Below are positions 13,835-19,620 of a DNA stretch of 19,620 nucleotides, piece after piece (the first letter of the stretch is position 1; each line of letters opens with the position of its first letter). A model generated the notes under the pieces. That model saw nothing but the letters and a program-made list of their open reading frames with translations, had not been told where the DNA came from and searched no databases. This DNA comes from Treponema sp. UBA7590 (GTDB lineage: Bacteria > Spirochaetota > Spirochaetia > Treponematales > Treponemataceae), in the NCBI GenBank assembly GCA_002478955.1, contig DLKK01000051.1, positions 12,511 through 32,130 of the forward strand, given 5' to 3'. Position numbers and translations under genes: made by a program.

Positions 13835-14587
13835 ATGAAAAAGGGCTTGATGGTCTTTGTAAATCTTGCACTGCTTTTTGCGCTTTGCATTCCGGCATTC
13901 AGTCAGCCAAACTCAAAAAGTGTTGAAACATTCACTATTGATAACTTTGACACGGAAAAAGAATGGACTTGGACAGTAAATGCCAGCCGTTTTGTTGCAG
14001 AAGGGTATCCGAAGTTTGGTTATTTCAATGGAATTCCTAATTCTTTGAAGCAGTTCCAGCCAGCTGATGTTGAACCGAAAGTTCTTGGCATAAACGCTGC
14101 TTTCAACAGAAAGGGCGACAACTGGCTTGAAGTCATTCCAATGAAAGATGGAAAAACTTATGAGCCACAGTTTGTCGGCGATGTTGATCACCTTGATTTC
14201 TGGGTTTGGGGGGCAAATTACCTCTATTATCTTGAAGTTATGATTCGTGATGCGGACGGACGCGTTCATGTCTTGCCTGTATGCAATACTCGCTTTAATG
14301 GCTGGAAGAATGTTATTGTAAAAATTCCTGGATGGATAAATCAGCATTCAAGACTTCGCTCAGGTCCAAGAAATCTTTCTTTTGTTGGATTCAGGGTTCG
14401 TTCAGATGCCGCTGAGTATGTTGATGATTTTACAATTTATTTTGACAATCTTAAGTATATGTCTAATTCTCTGTCATATATCTACGATGGTTATGAATTG
14501 AAAGATCAGGATTTCAGCAATGCAGAGACTGGTTCAAACGCTGCAAATGCTGGTTCTTCTTCAAATTCTTCTTCGGAGGCTAAATAA
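13835..14587 (+). CDS. flaA: FlaA-family flagellar filament outer layer (sheath) protein
   Basis: A protein of 250 residues. FlaA proteins coat the FlaB core of spirochete periplasmic flagella. The N-terminus is a signal peptide (MKKGLMVFVNLALLFALCIPAFSQ), as expected because FlaA is exported by Sec rather than by the flagellar apparatus. The mature part shows the FlaA pattern: TIDNFDTEKEW near the start, KVLGINAAFNRKGDNWLEVIP, the VDHLDFWVWGANYLYYLEV segment, WKNVIVKIPGW, and YFDNLKYMSN. The last 25 residues are a Ser/Asn/Ala tail. It is shorter than the main FlaA1 of T. pallidum (about 350 residues), so it belongs to the short FlaA2-like group. AAGGAG lies six bases before the ATG at 13835. 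The second flaA-like gene follows with two bases between. Confidence 0.9.
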   Translation: MKKGLMVFVNLALLFALCIPAFSQPNSKSVETFTIDNFDTEKEWTWTVNASRFVAEGYPKFGYFNGIPNSLKQFQPADVEPKVLGINAAFNRKGDNWLEVIPMKDGKTYEPQFVGDVDHLDFWVWGANYLYYLEVMIRDADGRVHVLPVCNTRFNGWKNVIVKIPGWINQHSRLRSGPRNLSFVGFRVRSDAAEYVDDFTIYFDNLKYMSNSLSYIYDGYELKDQDFSNAETGSNAANAGSSSNSSSEAK

Positions 14588-14589
14588 TA

Positions 14590-15303
14590 ATGAAAAAGTT
14601 TCTTTTGTCAGTTTTAGTTGCAGCCGCTGCTTGTGCGGTTTTTGCCCAGAATAGTCTTGTTGAAGATCCGAATCCGGAAACTGTCGGAAATGATTCTGCA
14701 ATGCAGGCTTTGCGCGAGCAGTCTTTGGATAGATTTGAACGTGATGGTTCTTGGTTTGTTCATATGTCTCCTGATTATGGTGTTATTTCTGCACGAAATT
14801 TTGAAGGTTCTCCAGCGATGAAAGAGCCTTTGAAAGGTGATGAGGATGCAGAGGACACTCAGGTTCTTGGTGTAAAAGTTGAATTTTTCCGCCGTGGAGT
14901 AAATTCCTTCTACATAACAGCTCAGCGCCCGATTGCAACAGAAGGTATTGTAAAAACTGTTTCTGTATGGGTTTGTGGACGCAACCAGGGACATGATATG
15001 TATCTTTTGGTTGAAGATTATTTTGGTCGCAATTACGAGCTTTATATGGGCAATCTTGGTTTTTCTGGCTGGAAAAAACTTACTTGTGTGGTTCCTCCTA
15101 GTCCGGACAGCGAGCATGGAATTGTTCAGCACAGCGCATATTATGGAAATAAGCCAGGACTTCGCATTATTGGCTTCCGTGTAGACTGTAATCCGATGCT
15201 TGCTCGTGGCACATATTATATGTATCTTGATGACCTTCGTTGTGTAACAGATCTTTATGATTTGGAAAATCAGGATATTGATGATATGTCTGATGCCTGG
15301 TAA
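14590..15303 (+). CDS. flaA: Second FlaA-family flagellar sheath protein
   Basis: A protein of 237 residues with a Sec signal peptide (MKKFLLSVLVAAAACAVFAQ). It shares the FlaA layout with the preceding gene: QVLGVKVEFFRRGVNSFYITAQRP, a KTVSVWVCGRNQGHDMYLLV sheet, GWKKLTCVVPP, IIGFRVD and YLDDLRCVTD near the end. The two are clearly diverged paralogues, not recent duplicates. Its C-terminus is acidic (DIDDMSDAW) instead of the Ser/Asn tail of its neighbour. GGAGG lies ten bases before the ATG, inside the end of the first gene, so the pair is cotranscribed. A strong terminator follows. The two proteins may assemble together around the FlaB core, but this is inference from pairing. Confidence 0.9.
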   Translation: MKKFLLSVLVAAAACAVFAQNSLVEDPNPETVGNDSAMQALREQSLDRFERDGSWFVHMSPDYGVISARNFEGSPAMKEPLKGDEDAEDTQVLGVKVEFFRRGVNSFYITAQRPIATEGIVKTVSVWVCGRNQGHDMYLLVEDYFGRNYELYMGNLGFSGWKKLTCVVPPSPDSEHGIVQHSAYYGNKPGLRIIGFRVDCNPMLARGTYYMYLDDLRCVTDLYDLENQDIDDMSDAW

Positions 15304-15321
15304 TTTGGACTAAATGTTAAG

Positions 15322-15355
15322 AAGACCGCTTGAATTGTTTCAGGCGGTCTTTTTT
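15322..15355 (+). terminator. Intrinsic terminator after the flaA pair
   Basis: AAGACCGC (15322-15329) pairs with GCGGTCTT (15344-15351), and the stem continues through TTGAA/TTCAG with one G-T pair. This gives about 13 pairs around a four-base loop, followed by a run of T to 15355. It lies between the second flaA stop and the convergent gene. Confidence 0.92.
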
Positions 15356-15363
15356 ATGTCTTT

Positions 15364-16098
15364 TTAATTTTTTTGTTTTTCTGATATTTTGTAAAATTTT
15401 CTTCTGTTTTTTGTTTCTGTGTGTTCAAAAATGTTCATTCTTACAAAAAGCCATGCAATCAGATTTGCGGAATTTGCCGCATTTTTGGGTTTTGTGCTGT
15501 CTTTTTTTAGTGCCTCGGCAATGTCTTTTGAGCAGAATTCATATGGAAGTTCCTTCGGAATCAGTTCCATGTAATCTTTTGTGCATGAGAAAATTTTCGT
15601 TCCTGTTATTTCGTTCAGTTTCTTGTCTGTTTTTTGCCAGTCTTTCTTGAATCTTCTTCTTTTATTTTCTGACTGCTCTGGAATTTTTGTCTTTGTGCGT
15701 ATTTCTGTGGTTTTTACAAAAAGAATTTCAAGTGTGAAATTTTTTTCAAGCAGAATAGGGTAAAGGCCGGTCAGCTCTTTCAGAAGTGTATATTCATTTT
15801 CTTTTTTTGGGCTACGGCTTTTTTTTATAAGAATTCCTTCCTCGGTGTAAGTTTCTATTGTTTTTGAGACAACAACTGGGTGGACAATCTTACAGATTCT
15901 GTTTCTGGAAAGTGCGTCCTGGATTTTTTTCAGCAGTTTTCCAAGGTTTTGCGTCTGGATTTCTATTACTTTTCCATCTTTTGTAAGGATGTCGTAGATA
16001 TGTCCGTCTGCTTCTGCCTCGGTTTTTGAATCTTCTTCTAGCGCGTAAAGTTCCTTTAGTGTTCGGTGAAGAGTGCTTTCTTTGTATGTGTTTATCAT
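15364..16098 (-). CDS. Unrecognised protein with nuclease-like N-terminal and winged-helix-like C-terminal parts
   Basis: A protein of 244 residues that I cannot name. Residues 5-20 are a helix beginning KESTLHRTLKELY. Then come EAEADGHIYDIL (29-38) and VIEIQTQNLGKL (45-55), followed by IVHPVVVSKTI (71-81) and SRSPKKENEYTLLKEL (95-109). The Asp31/Asp36 then Glu47-x-Gln49 spacing on two strands resembles a PD-(D/E)xK nuclease core with Gln in place of Lys. The middle, 140-165, is very basic (KRRRFKKDWQK). Residues 184-238 look like a winged helix (SKDIAEAL, then NIFEHTETKNRRKFYKI), which would suit DNA binding. All of this is inference from pattern. No signal peptide or membrane segment is seen. 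It stands alone on its strand between flaA and mraZ, with a weak ribosome site. Confidence 0.75.
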   Translation of the reverse strand: MINTYKESTLHRTLKELYALEEDSKTEAEADGHIYDILTKDGKVIEIQTQNLGKLLKKIQDALSRNRICKIVHPVVVSKTIETYTEEGILIKKSRSPKKENEYTLLKELTGLYPILLEKNFTLEILFVKTTEIRTKTKIPEQSENKRRRFKKDWQKTDKKLNEITGTKIFSCTKDYMELIPKELPYEFCSKDIAEALKKDSTKPKNAANSANLIAWLFVRMNIFEHTETKNRRKFYKISEKQKN

Positions 16099-16158
16099 TT
16101 TCTGCTTTGCTTCTGTTTGCTATACGGATATGTGGAAAAATATACTGGAACTTGAAAC

Positions 16159-16188
16159 TTTTTGCAATTATCGGCAATTTTTGCAATT
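16159..16188. repeat. Direct repeat upstream of mraZ
   Basis: TTTTTGCAATT occurs at 16159-16169 and again at 16178-16188, 19 bases apart, in the divergent region between the unrecognised gene and mraZ. The second copy runs into TTGACT (16187-16192), a possible -35 for mraZ with a weak TAAAAA (16209-16214) as -10. Function is unknown. Confidence 0.4.
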
Positions 16189-16214
16189 GACTTTATGAAT
16201 TTGTTGATTAAAAT

Positions 16215-16258
16215 GGTAATCAAGTGGGAAAAAGTAGTAAAAAGTGGAAGAAAATGGC
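16215..16258 (+). promoter_or_regulatory. Phased MraZ-binding boxes in front of mraZ
   Basis: Five TGGN-type boxes recur at exact ten-base spacing: TGGT (16215), TGGG (16225), TAGT (16235), TGGA (16245) and TGGC (16255). Three are preceded by A-rich AAGTG-like sequence. MraZ of E. coli is known to bind TGGGN direct repeats with five-base spacers, and mycoplasma MraZ binds AAAGTG-type repeats upstream of its own gene. This array should therefore be the autoregulatory site. It ends at the start codon at 16259, so the ribosome site (GGAAG, 16246-16250) lies inside it. Confidence 0.85.
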
Positions 16259-16702
16259 ATGAAACTTCTTACAGGTGAATATAAAAATACGCTGGACGAA
16301 AAAGGTCGTATTATGTTTCCTTCAAAGTTGCGCGCCGGAATTTCTTCAAATGTCATGATTGTGACAAAGGCAATCGAGCGGTGTTTGTGGCTTTTTACTA
16401 CGGAAGAATGGGAGAATATGTCTGCAAAACTTATGGCAAACGCTTCTCCTTTCAGTGAGCAGAACAGGATTATCATGCGGCGTTTTATTGCGCCGGCTCA
16501 GGAAATTGAGTTTGATAAATCTGGCCGTCTTTCAATCCCGCAGAGTTTAAGGGAGTACGCCTCTCTTTCAAAAGATTGTATTTTTCTTGGTGAACAGAAA
16601 TTCATTGAGCTTTGGGATGCGCAGTCTTATGAAAGTTATATGGCAGAAACTGAGGATAAACTTCTGGAAGCAAGTGAGCAGTTCAAGAACATAAGCTTCT
16701 AG
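16259..16702 (+). CDS. mraZ: MraZ, transcriptional regulator of the division/wall cluster
   Basis: A protein of 147 residues. MraZ is a ring-forming DNA-binding protein with two AbrB-like domains that controls the mra/dcw operon. The start MKLLTGEYKNTLDEKGRIMFPSKLR is the family N-terminus with the first DEKGR motif. The second domain has EIEFDKSGRLSIPQSLREYA, near residues 81-100. I start at the ATG at 16259. A GTG at 16244 is in frame but would lie inside the MraZ boxes and add five residues absent from relatives. GGAAG eight bases upstream serves as ribosome site. rsmH follows after 18 bases. Confidence 0.96.
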   Translation: MKLLTGEYKNTLDEKGRIMFPSKLRAGISSNVMIVTKAIERCLWLFTTEEWENMSAKLMANASPFSEQNRIIMRRFIAPAQEIEFDKSGRLSIPQSLREYASLSKDCIFLGEQKFIELWDAQSYESYMAETEDKLLEASEQFKNISF

Positions 16703-16720
16703 TTTTTGTGGGGAATTAAA

Positions 16721-17710
16721 GTGGAAATCGTTCATACTCCGGTTTTGTTAAAGCCTTGCCTTGAATATCTTAGTCCTGTGGGCGAGCCTTATGAAAAATC
16801 TGCCTGGATGGTTGATTCTACTTTGGGGGAAGGCGGACATTCAAATGCTTTTCTTTCAACTTTTCCTTCTTTAAATATTATTGGTATTGATGCAGATTCT
16901 GTTATCCAGTCGCGCGCCAAGGAAAGACTTGCGCCTTATGGTGACAGAATGCATTTTTATAATGGTTGGTTCAACGATTTTTATGCGTCGTATCCAGCCG
17001 AATTTCCGAAACCGGATTTGATTCTTTTTGATTTGGGAATTTCCGTGTTTCATTATGAGCGGAGCGGCCGTGGTTTTTCTTTTAGGTATGACGAGCCTCT
17101 TGATATGCGCCTTGATCCGGATTCTGAAAACGAGTCGGCGGCGGATATTGTAAACGGCATGAATGAAGAGGAACTGGCAAACCTTATTTATCTTTATGGT
17201 GAGGAAAAACTGAGCCGCAGAATTGCTCGTGCGATTGTGGAAGCAAGGAATGGCGGGAAGATTGAGTCTTCCAAAGTGCTTGCTGAGATAATTTTTAACG
17301 CGGTGCCGGCAAATTACCGTTATGGGCAGATTCATCCGGCAACAAGAACTTTTCAGGCGTTAAGAATTGCGGTGAACAGCGAGCTTCGTCATATTCCTGA
17401 TGCTTTGCACAATGCGTTCAACAATCTGAATGTTGGTGGAAAACTTGGCGTGATAACGTTTCATTCCCTGGAGGACCGGATTGTGAAAAATTATTTCCGG
17501 AACCTTGGAAAAAAATGTGTATGCCCGCCGGAAGTTTCTTCTTGTCGTTGTGGCGGCGAACCTTGCGCGGAAATTCTTACACGCAAACCAGTCGGACCGA
17601 CCGAGGAAGAAATCAAGGTGAATTCTCCATCGCGCAGCGCAAAGCTCAGAGTTGTGAAAAAGCTTCGTGACGCGACAAAATATCATCTTTGGGGAGTGGA
17701 ATGTTACTGA
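16721..17710 (+). CDS. rsmH: 16S rRNA (cytosine-1402-N4)-methyltransferase RsmH
   Basis: A protein of 329 residues, also called MraW. It uses S-adenosylmethionine to methylate N4 of C1402 in the ribosomal P site. Seen: VHTPVLLKPCLEYL at the start, VDSTLGEGGH (31-40, SAM motif I), IGIDAD (54-59), LILFDLGIS, a FSFRYDEPLDMRLDP core, ATRTFQALRIAVN, and GVITFHSLEDRIVKNYF. A Cys-rich CVCPP...CRCGG segment before LTRKPVGP is normal for the family. I chose the GTG at 16721: GGGGA lies six bases upstream and the protein then begins MEIVHTPVL, as in relatives. An upstream TTG at 16706 is less likely. The end overlaps ftsL. Confidence 0.96.
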   Translation: MEIVHTPVLLKPCLEYLSPVGEPYEKSAWMVDSTLGEGGHSNAFLSTFPSLNIIGIDADSVIQSRAKERLAPYGDRMHFYNGWFNDFYASYPAEFPKPDLILFDLGISVFHYERSGRGFSFRYDEPLDMRLDPDSENESAADIVNGMNEEELANLIYLYGEEKLSRRIARAIVEARNGGKIESSKVLAEIIFNAVPANYRYGQIHPATRTFQALRIAVNSELRHIPDALHNAFNNLNVGGKLGVITFHSLEDRIVKNYFRNLGKKCVCPPEVSSCRCGGEPCAEILTRKPVGPTEEEIKVNSPSRSAKLRVVKKLRDATKYHLWGVECY

Positions 17711-18012
17711 TGAACAGCATTTTAAAAAATGTCTTTTATAAAATCGGCGTCTGTCTGCTTGCAGTTTCTATTCCTCTTTTGCTGATTGCGTATGCAGTCC
17801 AAACCAGAAGATATGCGGAGCTTTCGCGCGAGATTGCTGACCTTGAGTCAAAACAGGAACGTCTTATTGAACAGAACAAAAAACTTGTGAGCGATATAAG
17901 TTTGCTTTCAAGCACAGATAGAATTGAAAAAATTGCTTCCGAAGAACTGGGAATGCACAAGGCTGAAACTGAAGATATTGTCCGCGTGGAAATGAACGGT
18001 TCAAAGAAATAG
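17701..18012 (+). CDS. ftsL: FtsL-like cell division protein
   Basis: A protein of 103 residues. FtsL is a bitopic protein that joins FtsB and FtsQ in the divisome and helps activate FtsWI. Sequence conservation is always low, so this rests on build and place: a short cytoplasmic N-terminus, one membrane segment at about 14-33, a coiled coil at about 37-72 (ELSREIADLESKQERLIEQN), and the ending DRIEKIASEELGM typical for the family. It sits between rsmH and murF, where ftsL is expected (ftsI is absent here). Two starts are possible: ATG 17701, with GGGGAG four bases upstream, and ATG 17710, with the stop-start overlap TGATG. I list the first. Confidence 0.88.
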   Translation: MLLMNSILKNVFYKIGVCLLAVSIPLLLIAYAVQTRRYAELSREIADLESKQERLIEQNKKLVSDISLLSSTDRIEKIASEELGMHKAETEDIVRVEMNGSKK

Positions 18013-18021
18013 GAGATTGCT

Positions 18022-19473
18022 TTGAAAATATCTTTGTTGAATTTGAATGAAATTTTATCCGCTGTAAACGGAAAATTTGTTGGAAACGAAAAAAATAAGG
18101 CTGATTTTGGATTTTCTTCAGTTGCAACAGACAGCCGGAATGTTTCTGAAGGAAGCCTTTTTGTTCCTCTTATCGGGCAGAACCAGGACGGACACAAATA
18201 TATTCCTTCCGCAATTGAAAAAGGCGCTTCAGTGATTTTTATTGCGGAAAATGAATACAATTCTACGCCAGAAAAATATGATTCTCTTGTGGAAAAAAAT
18301 CCTTCGCTTTCCTTTATTGTTGTTGAAAATACTTTAAAAGCTTTGCAGTATGCTGCCGCCGCTTATGTTGAAAAATTTCTAACGCTTATAAAAGTTGGAA
18401 TCACAGGCTCAAGCGGAAAAACTACAACAAAAGAGATGGTTGTTTCTGTCCTGAAACAGAAATTCAATGTTGTTTACACACAGGGAAATTTTAACTCTGA
18501 GACTGGACTTCCTCTTTCAGTTTTTAATATCCGCGCGGAACATGAAGTTGGCGTTTTTGAGATGGGAATGAACCGCAAGGATGAAATCGCTGAAATTGCT
18601 GCTGTTTTAAAGCCGAAATACGCGCTGATCACAAATATTGGAACGGCTCACATTGGAATTCTCGGAAGCCGGAAAAACATCGCAATTGAAAAACGTAAGA
18701 TTTTTAAATATATTCCGCAGGATGGAGTTGCTTTTATTCCTGCCGAGGATGACTTTTCAGAATTTCTTGGTGAAAATGTGCGCGGTTCAATTGTTTATTA
18801 TGGAAATTCTGTTCCTGAAAAAAATTCCGGCGCAAAATATCTTTCGGATTTAGGTCTTGAAGGAACTGAATTTTCGCTGGATGGAATAAAAATTCATCTT
18901 AAAAATCCGGGAATCTATAATTATAGGAATGCTCTTGGAGCGTGTGCAATCGGAAAGACACTTGGGCTTTCCGCAGAACAGATAAAAAATGGCCTTGAAA
19001 ATGTTGATTCAGTAAATGGAAGAATGGAAAATAGCCGCATTGTGCTAAAAAATGGTGCAAATGTAACGCTGATAAAAGACTGTTACAATGCTAATCCGGA
19101 TTCAATGCTGAATGTGCTGGATTTTTGTTCTTCATTGAAAAATATGAACGAAAAAATCTATGTTCTTGGTGATATGCTTGAGCTTGGTGAAAAATCAGCT
19201 TCTGAGCATGAAAAAGTTGCGCTCAAGGCAGAAGAATCGAACCCAAAACTTGTTATTCTTGTTGGAAATGAAATGAAAAGCGGTTTTGATGCCGTTGAAA
19301 AAAATGGTTTTAAAAATGTAAAGTATTTTGGGCAGCATGATCAGAATTCAATTGAGCAGGCAGGAAAAGAAATTCTTTTGGCTGCAAAAAACGATGATGT
19401 TGTTCTTGTGAAAGCCAGCCGTGGCATTGCGCTTGAAAGAATCGTTTCTGTTATTTGCGGAGAGGAAAAATAA
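18022..19473 (+). CDS. murF: UDP-MurNAc-tripeptide-D-Ala-D-Ala ligase MurF
   Basis: A protein of 483 residues that adds D-Ala-D-Ala to the UDP-MurNAc tripeptide in the cytoplasm, the last soluble step of peptidoglycan precursor synthesis. The three Mur ligase domains are visible. The N-terminal domain holds TDSRNVSEGSLFVPL. The central ATPase has the P-loop GSSGKTTT at 129-136, TQGNFNSETGLPLSVF, EMGMNRKDEI, and the TNIGTAHIGILGS segment. The C-terminal domain has DCYNANPDSM and VLGDMLELG. Translation starts at a TTG at 18022 (MKISLLNL), with GGAG six bases upstream overlapping the ftsL stop. The TTG may reduce yield. The last base of the TAA is shared with the ATG of ftsW. Confidence 0.96.
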   Translation: MKISLLNLNEILSAVNGKFVGNEKNKADFGFSSVATDSRNVSEGSLFVPLIGQNQDGHKYIPSAIEKGASVIFIAENEYNSTPEKYDSLVEKNPSLSFIVVENTLKALQYAAAAYVEKFLTLIKVGITGSSGKTTTKEMVVSVLKQKFNVVYTQGNFNSETGLPLSVFNIRAEHEVGVFEMGMNRKDEIAEIAAVLKPKYALITNIGTAHIGILGSRKNIAIEKRKIFKYIPQDGVAFIPAEDDFSEFLGENVRGSIVYYGNSVPEKNSGAKYLSDLGLEGTEFSLDGIKIHLKNPGIYNYRNALGACAIGKTLGLSAEQIKNGLENVDSVNGRMENSRIVLKNGANVTLIKDCYNANPDSMLNVLDFCSSLKNMNEKIYVLGDMLELGEKSASEHEKVALKAEESNPKLVILVGNEMKSGFDAVEKNGFKNVKYFGQHDQNSIEQAGKEILLAAKNDDVVLVKASRGIALERIVSVICGEEK

Positions 19474-19620
19474 TGGGAAGCTACAAATTCAGCATTGACA
19501 AAACTGTGGAAAGCTATAACAAAAGCGACAACAGCTTTCTTGTTGCATTGATTTTTATCCTTGGTCTTGGGCTTTTTACGTTGTATTTTTGCTCGCAGTC
19601 TGCCGGCTTAAGGTTTTTTC
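19473..19620 (+). CDS. ftsW: FtsW-like peptidoglycan glycosyltransferase, 3' end cut by the window
   Basis: Only the first 49 residues are inside the window. A hydrophilic start (MGSYKFSIDKTVESYNKSDN) leads into a first membrane helix (FLVALIFILGLGLFTLYF), then CSQSAGLRFF. The helix and the following Ser-Ala-Phe context match SEDS proteins of the FtsW/RodA family, and the position after murF is where ftsW stands in many division clusters. FtsW polymerises glycan strands at the septum with FtsI. The ATG shares one base with the murF stop, and GAGGAAA lies just upstream. RodA or another SEDS member cannot be fully excluded from so short a piece. Confidence 0.8.
   Translation, partial: MGSYKFSIDKTVESYNKSDNSFLVALIFILGLGLFTLYFCSQSAGLRFF

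Noticed and set aside
16078..16258. Possible replication origin or DnaA-box cluster in the AT-rich repeat region before mraZ.
   Set aside because: No TTATCCACA-like box is present. The repeats are better explained by MraZ boxes and promoter-type sequence.
17736..18260. A 174-codon minus-strand open frame across ftsL and the start of murF.
   Set aside because: It is antisense to two well-supported genes with correct ribosome sites. Its Ser/Phe-rich translation is typical of a shadow frame.

Overview
The window looks like a chromosomal segment of a spirochete, most likely a host-associated Treponema. The evidence is two adjacent FlaA-family periplasmic-flagellar sheath proteins beside a class II fructose-bisphosphate aldolase gene, several short lipoproteins with relaxed lipoboxes, AT-rich DNA with long A and T runs, and an mraZ-rsmH-ftsL-murF-ftsW division/wall cluster. 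I see no rRNA, tRNA, CRISPR array, transposase or phage gene.

Layout. (1) 1-6380, plus strand, a tightly packed run: the 3' part of secA, a lipoprotein, two unrecognised membrane proteins, a MutT-like Nudix hydrolase, a second lipoprotein with an SH3-like tail, and a NeuB/SpsE-type nonulosonate synthase. Neighbouring genes overlap or nearly touch, so one transcript is likely. (2) 6383-7180, minus strand: coaX, meeting the synthase tail to tail. (3) 7243-9671, plus strand: hisS, a cytidine deaminase and a small kinase-like protein. (4) 9718-11067, minus strand: a MATE transporter, divergent from 11133-12580, plus strand: a GNAT acetyltransferase and nudC. (5) 12653-13519, minus strand: fba, sharing a bidirectional terminator with nudC. 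(6) 13835-15303, plus strand: two flaA-family genes behind a well-formed sigma70 promoter and a sigma28-like promoter, closed by a strong terminator. (7) 15364-16098, minus strand: an unrecognised protein with nuclease-like sequence features. (8) 16259-19620, plus strand: mraZ, rsmH, ftsL, murF and the start of ftsW, with a phased array of MraZ-binding boxes in front.

Most genes are housekeeping: protein export, nucleotide clean-up and salvage, CoA and tRNA charging, glycolysis, motility and division. The less ordinary material is: the paired divergent promoters whose predicted start sites fall at the start codons (coaX/hisS and MATE/GNAT), with a nearly identical 14-mer at the same distance from two of the ATGs; a GC-rich double-hairpin block inserted in frame in nudC; the unrecognised EIQTQ protein next to mraZ; the minimal kinase-like protein; and the tandem flaA promoters. 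I did not find a clear new multi-gene system. The unrecognised genes at 2147-4486 and 15364-16098 are the best places to look.
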